Source: Coriobacteriaceae bacterium | GTDB taxonomy: Bacteria > Actinomycetota > Coriobacteriia > Coriobacteriales > Eggerthellaceae | Reading direction: 5' to 3' | Length of the DNA: 14,213 nt | Assembly (NCBI GenBank): GCA_015062635.1 | Contig: SUUF01000049.1 | Span: forward strand, 1-14,213 | Part shown: in pieces, positions 7,235-12,661 of the stretch | Layout of the letters: every line of letters starts with the position of its first letter | Position numbering within the stretch: position 1 is the stretch's first letter | Translations under genes and position numbers: made by a program | The notes under the pieces: model-generated | What the model saw: the letters and a program-made list of their open reading frames with translations, nothing else | Told to the model about the DNA's origin: nothing | The model's database searches: none

Positions 7235-8449
7235 ATGTTTGCACGCGCGCCCGAACATCGCAACATCGTCGTCTTGGGATCCACGGGGTCTATCGGGACG
7301 CAGACGCTCGATGTGGTGCGGCAGAACCCGGAGCGCCTGAGCATCGTCGGCCTGGCGGTGAATTCCAGCGTGCAGCAGCTGTGCGACCAGGCGGTAGAGT
7401 TCGGCGTCGAGCATCTGGCGGTGGCGCAGGCGCAGCCGATGCAGAAGCGCGAGATCCTGACGCAGGCGTTGGCGTCGCGTGCCAAAGAGCAGGGCAAGGC
7501 CTTGAACCCTTATATCGCGTGCGGCCCCGATGCCGTGCTGGAACTGTGCCGCATGCCCGAGGTCGACCTGGTGGTGAACGCCCTGGTGGGCGCCGCGGGC
7601 CTGCGGGCGAGCTACGAGGCGCTGCGCGCGGGAAAGGTGCTCGCGCTCGCCAACAAGGAATCGCTCGTGGTGGGCGGCGACTTGCTGATTCCCATGAGCA
7701 CGCACGAGACGCTGCTGCCCATCGATTCCGAGCATGGCGCCATCTACCAGTGCCTGCTGGGCGAGAATCCGGCCGAGGTGCGTCGCCTGTGGGTGACGGC
7801 GTCGGGTGGCCCGTTCCGCGGCAAGACGCGCGCCGACCTTGCGAACGTGACGGTTGAGCAGGCGCTGAATCATCCCACATGGAAGATGGGGTCGAAGATC
7901 ACGATCGATTCGTCGACGCTGATGAACAAGGGCCTCGAGGTCATCGAGGCGCATCACCTATTCGCGATGCCCTACGAGAAGATCGAGGTCGTGGTGCAGC
8001 CGCAGAGCGCCATCCATTCGATGGTGGAATTCAGCGATGGCAGCGTGAAGGCGCATTTGGGCACCACCGACATGCGCATTCCCATCCAGTTCGCGTTGAG
8101 CTACCCCGAGCGCTGGCAGGCGCCGGTCGAGCCGCTCGATTTCCGCACGCTGGGCAGCCTGGAATTCGCCGCGCCCGATACCGACACGTTCCGCTGCCTG
8201 GCGTTGGCGCGTGCGGCGGGAAGCCGCGGCGGCACCCTGCCGGCGGCTATGAACGCCGCGAACGAGGTCGCGGTTGCGGCTTTCCTCGCTGGTCAATGCT
8301 CGTTCCTCTCCATCGCCGATGCGGTGGAAGCCGCGATGGATGCCTGCGATGTGCAGCCGGTCGAGAGCCTCGAGCAGCTCGAGGAAGTGGACGTTCGCGC
8401 ACGCGAAGCCGCTGCCGCCTATCTGCGCAATCAATCCCGATTGGCTTAG
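7235..8449 (+). CDS. dxr: 1-deoxy-D-xylulose 5-phosphate reductoisomerase
   Basis: The product is 404 residues. Dxr converts DXP to MEP with NADPH and a divalent metal, the committed step of the MEP isoprenoid pathway; it is the fosmidomycin target. Seen: NADPH loop GSTGSIG (15-21), ANKESLV (139-145), metal ligands Asp164 and Glu166 in PIDSEHG and Glu235 in NKGLEVIEAHH, SGGPFRGKTR, the active-site flap HPTWKMG with Trp216, and a C-terminal MNAANEVAVAAFL helix. GAAAGG lies 7 bases before the ATG. A palindromic repeat separates it from cdsA. The usual next gene, the M50 protease, is displaced by more than 4 kb. The stop codon overlaps an AGGAGG site that no longer serves a recognisable gene. 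Confidence 0.97.
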   Translation: MFARAPEHRNIVVLGSTGSIGTQTLDVVRQNPERLSIVGLAVNSSVQQLCDQAVEFGVEHLAVAQAQPMQKREILTQALASRAKEQGKALNPYIACGPDAVLELCRMPEVDLVVNALVGAAGLRASYEALRAGKVLALANKESLVVGGDLLIPMSTHETLLPIDSEHGAIYQCLLGENPAEVRRLWVTASGGPFRGKTRADLANVTVEQALNHPTWKMGSKITIDSSTLMNKGLEVIEAHHLFAMPYEKIEVVVQPQSAIHSMVEFSDGSVKAHLGTTDMRIPIQFALSYPERWQAPVEPLDFRTLGSLEFAAPDTDTFRCLALARAAGSRGGTLPAAMNAANEVAVAAFLAGQCSFLSIADAVEAAMDACDVQPVESLEQLEEVDVRAREAAAAYLRNQSRLA

Positions 8450-8460
8450 GAGGCATGATG
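8448..8460 (+). promoter_or_regulatory. Orphan Shine-Dalgarno overlapping the dxr stop
   Basis: The TAG stop of dxr is embedded in TAGGAGG, with ATG codons at 8455 and 8458. The second ATG opens only a 21-codon frame (to 8523) that runs through the first 26-bp repeat, so it is unlikely to be a real product. The arrangement is what one expects for the start of a tightly coupled next operon gene. In this gene order that would be rseP, which instead starts at 12662. Confidence 0.45.
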
Positions 8461-8484
8461 CCCTACGGGGTTGCTGCAATCTCC

Positions 8485-8700
8485 CGTGCAAACTTTTTCA
8501 ACTTACGGGACATCGCGACGTGAAAATCCCACCTAAATACCCCTTGTAACGCCTCGATTGCAAACTTTTTCAACTTACGGGACACGAAACCCGGGATTCG
8601 TGTCCCGTAAGTTGAAAAAGTTTGCATTTGGGGCATCTGGCACTCAAAAATCGGCATCAAATGAGGCTCTAATGTCCCGTAAGTTGAAAAAGTTTGCACG
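8485..8700. repeat. Two-fold symmetric array of four identical 26-bp repeats
   Basis: Four identical 26-bp copies (TGCAAACTTT...ACGGGACA): plus orientation at 8487-8512 and 8559-8584, minus orientation at 8601-8626 and 8673-8698. Outer copies share two further bases (CG), giving 8485-8700. On each side the outer and inner copies are separated by exactly 46 bp (start-to-start 72 bp). The whole set is symmetric about 8592/8593, inside a CCCGGG. The two 46-bp spacers are not similar to each other. The array lies between dxr and the RiPP precursor promoter and is more A/T-rich than its surroundings. Confidence 0.95.
8559..8626. repeat. Inner 68-bp near-perfect inverted repeat (potential cruciform/hairpin)
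   Basis: The two inner copies extend by CGAA/TTCG to perfect 30-bp arms around the 8-base centre ACCCGGGA, itself palindromic except for its end bases. Transcribed from either strand it would form a very stable stem-loop. There is no clear T-run after it, though the arm itself contains TTTTT. Confidence 0.9.
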
Positions 8701-8867
8701 CCTGAAAATACATGGCGGGAGTCGTTTGTTCTGTCCCTTTCCGATAATCGCTAGAACTAGGGTTTCATCAGGGCAATGGTGGGAAGCGCATCCCTCGGCT
8801 GGCTTTTGCGCCCGGCGTGCGGAAAGTGCGAGGCATTGCGTTGAGACACTTACTCAGCCTGCTTACG

Positions 8868-8873
8868 TATAAT
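8868..8873 (+). promoter_or_regulatory. Probable -10 element for the RiPP precursor gene
   Basis: A perfect TATAAT lies 38 bases before the precursor ATG. Upstream, TTGAGACA at 8841-8848 offers a -35 only at a long spacing (19-21 bp), so either the spacing is unusual or an activator helps. Confidence 0.5.
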
Positions 8874-8911
8874 GGGCATGGTAATTGTGAAGACCGAACG
8901 AAAGGTTGACC

Positions 8912-9097
8912 ATGGAATTCAAGGATCTGAGCCCCGAGCTTCAAGAGAAGGCCAAGTCGGCGAAGTCGCCCCAAGAGTTGCTGGAGATGGCGAAAGCAGA
9001 GGGCTACGAGCTGACGGATGAAGAGCTGGAAGGCGTTGCGGGCGGCTGGTGCAGCGATTACGTCTGCCGCGAGTACGAGAAGTACGTGCACTGCTAA
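8912..9097 (+). CDS. Nif11-type RiPP precursor peptide
   Basis: A 61-residue peptide of clear RiPP-precursor layout. Residues 1-45 are a Nif11-like leader: the helical LSPELQEKAKSAKSPQELLEM part, then AKAEGYELTDEELEGVAGG, ending in the double-Gly cleavage site at 44-45. The predicted core is the last 16 residues, WCSDYVCREYEKYVHC, with Cys47, Cys52 and a C-terminal Cys61 among five aromatic or His residues. Known families use the leader to recruit a modifying enzyme; here the convergent radical SAM/SPASM gene 42 bases away is the evident candidate. Start: ATG 8912 with AAAGG 6 bases upstream; an in-frame TTG at 8906 would overlap that spacing. The final product is inferred to be a thioether- or carbon-crosslinked peptide; the linkage cannot be read from sequence. 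Confidence 0.88.
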   Translation: MEFKDLSPELQEKAKSAKSPQELLEMAKAEGYELTDEELEGVAGGWCSDYVCREYEKYVHC

Positions 9098-9139
9098 TAC
9101 ACGCATTGCTAACGGGCGAATCCCGCGGGTGGAACGCGG

Positions 9140-10531
9140 CTAGGACTCGCGCTTCATGCGCGCGTGAACGGCCAGCGCGAAACTCGCGGGATCGTCTTTG
9201 AAGGGCACGCAGACGCGTCGCCCCTGAAAGCGTTTCATCGGGCATCCGCCCAGGCAAAGGGGAAGCCAGAGGCATTCTCGGCATTCCGGGTCGGGGACGG
9301 GTGCCGCCATGTTCAGGTAACGGGTGAAGTTGTCGCAGCCCGCTGCCGTGGAAAGGGGCTCTTCGGGGTCCCAGTCGTGCGCGCGTCCGAATGCATGTTC
9401 CGGCTTGCCGGCAGCCTCCCAGCATTTGTAGAGCCGCCCTTGGCTGTCAATCGTCACGCTGAACGCCGACAGCGCATTGCAGTAACGTCCGCGCGTCGGC
9501 TCGAACCGCTGCGCCTCCTGCCGCACCCCCACGCTCAGGGCCTGGATGCCGTCCAGTTCGCCCACATCCACCCCCCGTGCGTCGGCCACGGGGTTTCCGA
9601 TGACGAGGGCCTGGTCGTACACCAGGTCGTTTCCCGTTTCGCGGGCGAGTTGCGCGACGAATTCCTCCAATTCGGCTGCCCGGTCGATGTTGCCGGCGTG
9701 GACGTTGTGCCGAATCGCGACGGAAAACGGCAGTTTCGGGTTGCGTAGGTTCTCGGCGATGCGGTCGAAGGTGCCGCCGCCGTTCGCCAGATGGCGCGTT
9801 TCGTCATGCAGGCTTCCCACGCCATCGAGCGTGACGGTGGCCGACTCGACCGACGCCCGCGCAAGCAGGTCGGCCATGTGCTGGTCGAGCAGGTAGCCGT
9901 TCGTGGTTATCTTCGCGTGGTAGGACGCGCCCTGCGCTGCCGCCACGTCTTTCAGCCGGGCGGAAAGCGATTCGATGACCGCCGGCGCAAGCAGCGGTTC
10001 GCCGCCGAACCACATCACGCGCAGCTGCTTTGCGCGACTTGTCTCGAGCATGCGCGCGGCAAGCGCCACCACGTCGTCTTGCACGTCTGCGGGCATTACG
10101 GCGTTGCACGGCTGGCCGCCACCGCTGGTTTTCCCCTGGTCGAAGCCATGTTCCTGAAAGCAGTAGGGGCACGCGAAGTTGCAGGCCATGGTCGGGCAGA
10201 TGGTGAGATTCACCTCGTGCGGTGCCGCGCAGGCCGCACGCCCCAAGGCCTCGATTGCGGCGCGTTCGTCGAAATTGCAGATGATTCCACGACGGGCAAA
10301 ACGCTCGATAATCGGGTGATGCTCGTCGAGCTCGTCGAGGGCGGAAAGCAGGAACCCCTCGAGCGGCGTGCACTCGCAGCAGGTCCCCCTGAAGAGGTTC
10401 ACGACGGCGGTGTTGTCGCTACCGGGAATGATCGCGCCTATGTTGTAGCGCGACGCATGCCAGCCCGCCTCGGCGGCGGTGCGCCCTGCCGATGGCGTCG
10501 GGCGCGGGGTGTCTGTCCGTTTCGGTTCCGT
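9140..10531 (-). CDS. Radical SAM/SPASM peptide maturase, apparent ACG start
   Basis: From the proposed ACG at 10531 the product is 463 residues. The [4Fe-4S]-AdoMet motif is CNFACPYC (Cys117, 121, 124). The C-terminus has a complete SPASM pattern: Cys351, then GRLYKC (Cys370), CRECLWLPLCLGGC (Cys417, 420, 426, 430) and Cys441, binding auxiliary Fe-S clusters. The N-terminal 100 residues (SRYNIGAIIPGSDNTAVVN...) resemble the precursor-binding region of RiPP maturases. It likely installs thioether or C-C crosslinks on the Nif11-type peptide encoded convergently 42 bases away. AAGGAG (10538-10543) lies 6 bases before ACG, and no ATG, GTG or TTG lies within range. Longer starts exist (GTG at 10636, or 10735) but precede the likely promoter and run through a repeat. 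Confidence 0.9.
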   Translation of the reverse strand, partial: TEPKRTDTPRPTPSAGRTAAEAGWHASRYNIGAIIPGSDNTAVVNLFRGTCCECTPLEGFLLSALDELDEHHPIIERFARRGIICNFDERAAIEALGRAACAAPHEVNLTICPTMACNFACPYCFQEHGFDQGKTSGGGQPCNAVMPADVQDDVVALAARMLETSRAKQLRVMWFGGEPLLAPAVIESLSARLKDVAAAQGASYHAKITTNGYLLDQHMADLLARASVESATVTLDGVGSLHDETRHLANGGGTFDRIAENLRNPKLPFSVAIRHNVHAGNIDRAAELEEFVAQLARETGNDLVYDQALVIGNPVADARGVDVGELDGIQALSVGVRQEAQRFEPTRGRYCNALSAFSVTIDSQGRLYKCWEAAGKPEHAFGRAHDWDPEEPLSTAAGCDNFTRYLNMAAPVPDPECRECLWLPLCLGGCPMKRFQGRRVCVPFKDDPASFALAVHARMKRES

Positions 10532-10582
10532 TGCGCGCTCCTTATGCGAGGCCCTGCGAGGCCGGTTGCCCTGCTGTAAACC

Positions 10583-10611
10583 ATATTGGCTCAGCGGGGC
10601 GTTTGTGTAAA
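10583..10611 (-). promoter_or_regulatory. Probable promoter of the maturase gene with direct-repeat operator candidate
   Basis: On the minus strand TTTACA (10606-10611) is followed after 17 bp by CAATAT (10583-10588), placing the transcript start about 45-50 bases before the ACG. The octamer GGTTTACA covers the -35 and recurs near the start point (10575-10582); the two copies are 31 bp apart, about three helical turns, so a regulator could bind both on one face. Promoter plausible, operator speculative. Confidence 0.45.
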
Positions 10612-10630
10612 CCTCTGCGGTTGTTTTATC

Positions 10631-10666
10631 GCGCACGATGCAACGAAGGCTCCGAGGTACCGTAAC
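10631..10666. repeat. Single diverged arm of the 7152-7217 palindromic repeat
   Basis: These 36 bases match the right half of the cdsA-dxr element at 33 of 36 positions (shared CGAAGGCTCCGAGGTA). The other arm is missing. It sits upstream of the maturase promoter, inside what would be the N-terminus if that gene started at 10735, which argues against the longer start. Confidence 0.85.
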
Positions 10667-10706
10667 ATGCTCGCTGCAAGGCGCGATCTTTGCATGACAA
10701 CCATTC

Positions 10707-10790
10707 TTGACATGAGGCGCGCGGGAATGCCGCATTCGGTTGGTGGTGCAAGCGGCCCCAGCGGCTTACCATTTCATGGTGGGTATGAAA
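10707..10790 (+). promoter_or_regulatory. Control region of the HTH-AbrB/hydrolase pair
   Basis: A perfect TTGACA at 10707-10712 points toward the regulator gene, but no good -10 follows at 16-18 bp. Closer to the gene lies an inverted repeat, TTTCAT (10772-10777) and ATGAAA (10785-10790), 7 bp apart, just before the ribosome site. It is the sort of small dyad a self-regulating XRE protein could bind. Both are weak, context-based calls. Confidence 0.3.
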
Positions 10791-10809
10791 CGTGTGAAAA
10801 GGAGCGCAG

Positions 10810-11244
10810 ATGGGCATCGGGGCGAACATCCAGAAAACGCGTTCGGCTGCGGGACTCACGCAGGAACAACTGGCCGCTGCCGTGGGCGTATCGCGCCAGA
10901 CGGTGGCGAAATGGGAATCCGGCGAAACGTCGCCCGACTTGGAGCATGCGGCGGCACTTGCCGATGCACTCGGCTGCACGGTGGATGCACTCGTGAACTT
11001 CGATTCGGAGGGAACGGGGCTCGGCGCTCCGCCCAAGGGAAAGCATCTGTTCGGGAGCGTGAAAGTGGGCGAGCGCGGCCAGGTGGTCATCCCCAAGGAA
11101 GCGCGTGATGTTTTCGGAATACGCCCAGGTGACAAGCTTGTCGTGCTCGGCGAGGACGGCAAAGGGATAGCGCTTTGCAAAGAGGCCGAATTCATGGCCG
11201 GCATCGAGGCGGTTCTGGAAGCCGTGCGGAAAGGCGCACGGTGA
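10810..11244 (+). CDS. XRE-family HTH / AbrB-SpoVT fusion transcriptional regulator
   Basis: A 144-residue protein with two DNA-binding domains. Residues 3-65 are a Cro/CI-type helix-turn-helix (IQKTRSAAGLTQEQLAAAVG, then VSRQTVAKWESGETSPDL). Residues 76-125 are a SpoVT/AbrB swapped-hairpin domain (VKVGERGQVVIPKEARDVFG followed by IRPGDKLVVLGEDGKG). Either domain normally dimerises, so the fusion could bind composite or bridged sites. The ATG has AAAAGGAG 5 bases upstream. It is divergent from the maturase gene across a 278-base control region. Its stop overlaps the hydrolase start (GTGA). It plausibly controls itself, the hydrolase and perhaps the maturase; none of this is demonstrated. Confidence 0.9.
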   Translation: MGIGANIQKTRSAAGLTQEQLAAAVGVSRQTVAKWESGETSPDLEHAAALADALGCTVDALVNFDSEGTGLGAPPKGKHLFGSVKVGERGQVVIPKEARDVFGIRPGDKLVVLGEDGKGIALCKEAEFMAGIEAVLEAVRKGAR

Positions 11245-12344
11245 GTGCCGCAAACGGCGAGCGCGTGGGCCGAAAGCGCAGGGTAGGCAAGGTGCTCGTC
11301 ATCGCGCTCGGCGCACTTGTGGTGGCAGCATCGGTTGCGATTATCGCTTACTGCGATGACAACCTGCATGCCGAGGAGCGCATCATTTCGCGCGCATTTG
11401 ACGCGGGGTACGTCGAAAAGCAGGTAACCATTGGCGGTGCCACGATCAACTACGCCGAGGGGCCCGACAACGGCGTTGCGTTGCTGCTTGTGCATGGGCA
11501 GGGCATGGAGTGGGAGGACTATGCAACCGTCCTACCCGGGTTGTCGGCAAGGTACCATGTGTTCGCCGTGGACTGCTTCGGTCACGGCACGTCGGAGCAC
11601 GACCCAGCCCTGTATTCGTGCGCGGTGAATGGAAACGAGCTCATCGCATTCGCACGCGAGGTCTTTGACGAGCCATACGTCGTGTCGGGCCATTCGTCGG
11701 GCGGCATCATCGCTGCATACGTTGCCGCAAACGACTCCGCCAATGTAACCGCATGCGTGCTGGAGGATCCGCCGCTGTTTCGCGTAACGCCCGAGGAAGC
11801 CCAGGAAAACGCTGGGACGTTCGCCTGGTACGATGGCTACACGGTGACGCATTCCTTCCTGCAGCAAGGCGATGTGACCGATTATGCCGCGTGGTATGCG
11901 GCGCACAGCTACCTATTCGGCCTGTTCGGCGGCCTGCAATCCATGCTTGCGGAGCAAACGGCGGCCTGGTGCGCCGAGCATCCGGATCAGCATGTCGTGA
12001 ACGCCTGGGTGCCCCGTGCCTGGACGCGCGGCATGTACTTCATGGATGACTACGACCCGCGCTTCGGCGAGACGTTCTACGACGGCAGCTGGATGGCCGG
12101 CATCGACCAAGAGGCGATGCTGCGCGCAATCGCATGTCCCGTTGGGTATCTGAAGGCCAGCACGCGCTATGGCGAAGACGGCGTGCTCTATGCGGCTACG
12201 ACCGACGAAGATGCCGCGCGCGTGCGGGGATGCCTGGTGGATTGCGCGTATGCCGAAATCGATTCGGGCCACGATATCCATGCGGAACGACCGGATGCGT
12301 TCATCGATGCAATCGAGCAAGCTGCCCGAGGCCGCAATTCGTGA
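11241..12344 (+). CDS. Membrane-anchored alpha/beta hydrolase
   Basis: From GTG 11241, whose GTGA overlaps the regulator stop, the product is 367 residues. A basic N-terminus (RVGRKRRVGK) precedes one hydrophobic helix (about 18-38), so the enzyme is probably tethered on the outer face of the membrane. The alpha/beta hydrolase fold shows the oxyanion segment LLVHGQGMEWED, the nucleophile elbow GHSSG with Ser152, and the terminal His in SGHDIHAERP (His344); Asp/Glu of the triad is not pinned down. Longer starts exist (11175) but overlap the regulator in another frame with no ribosome site. Translational overlap implies joint function with the HTH-AbrB protein. Substrate is unknown: ester, lipid or small peptide are all possible, and a role with the RiPP is only a neighbourhood inference. 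Confidence 0.85.
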   Translation: MSAANGERVGRKRRVGKVLVIALGALVVAASVAIIAYCDDNLHAEERIISRAFDAGYVEKQVTIGGATINYAEGPDNGVALLLVHGQGMEWEDYATVLPGLSARYHVFAVDCFGHGTSEHDPALYSCAVNGNELIAFAREVFDEPYVVSGHSSGGIIAAYVAANDSANVTACVLEDPPLFRVTPEEAQENAGTFAWYDGYTVTHSFLQQGDVTDYAAWYAAHSYLFGLFGGLQSMLAEQTAAWCAEHPDQHVVNAWVPRAWTRGMYFMDDYDPRFGETFYDGSWMAGIDQEAMLRAIACPVGYLKASTRYGEDGVLYAATTDEDAARVRGCLVDCAYAEIDSGHDIHAERPDAFIDAIEQAARGRNS

Positions 12345-12661
12345 CCATCGGTCCCTTTCGGGTGGTGAACCCGCAATCATGCGCCCCGCATTCACCGTCT
12401 TCCAGAATGCGTTGCTTCCAACAGGAAGACATATAAAACAGGCGCTGTAAGAAAACGGTCGTTGGATCCTTGCGAGTAAAGCGGCGCACCACGGTGCCGG
12501 CGCTCGAGGGCGTGCCCGCGTCATTCCGGCGGTAGCGCCCGCACCCCCAAGGGTATGCGATGCGGAAATGTTGCGGAACTCGCGTCGTGCGGCGGGTGCG
12601 GGTATACCATGGGGCAAACCCTGAATGCCTCAGGGCGCATTCCCGATAGAAAGGCCAGCAC
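12345..12661. other. Hydrolase-rseP intergenic region with mutually exclusive hairpins
   Basis: I find no convincing gene in these 317 bases. Near the 3' end CCCTGA/TCAGGG (12619-12635, loop of 5) and GAATGC/GCATTC (12623-12642, loop of 8) overlap and cannot form together; both lie just before the rseP ribosome site GAAAGG at 12649-12654. A TATACC at 12603-12608 could be a -10 but has no -35 at normal spacing. There is no clear terminator after the hydrolase. Confidence 0.4.

Noticed and set aside
8485..8700. CRISPR array
   Set aside because: Identical 26-bp repeats with equal-length unique spacers look CRISPR-like, but two of the four repeats are inverted, the set is symmetric about one point, and no cas genes or leader are present.
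8463..8872. Overlapping open frames on both strands through the 26-bp repeats (about 78 and 104 codons)
   Set aside because: Their peptides are just translations of the repeat in two orientations (MQTFSTYGT and SRKLKKFA segments). The 72-bp period keeps the frame open by itself, and no suitable ribosome site precedes them.
10532..10735. Longer N-terminus for the radical SAM gene (start at 10735 or GTG 10636)
   Set aside because: The extra residues have no conserved look and cross the dispersed repeat arm. The probable promoter and the AAGGAG site both lie downstream of those starts.
11175..11240. Upstream start for the alpha/beta hydrolase
   Set aside because: The extra 22 residues are an out-of-frame reading of the HTH-AbrB gene (Arg/Gly-rich). 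The GTGA overlap at 11241 with a purine-rich site is the normal coupled start.
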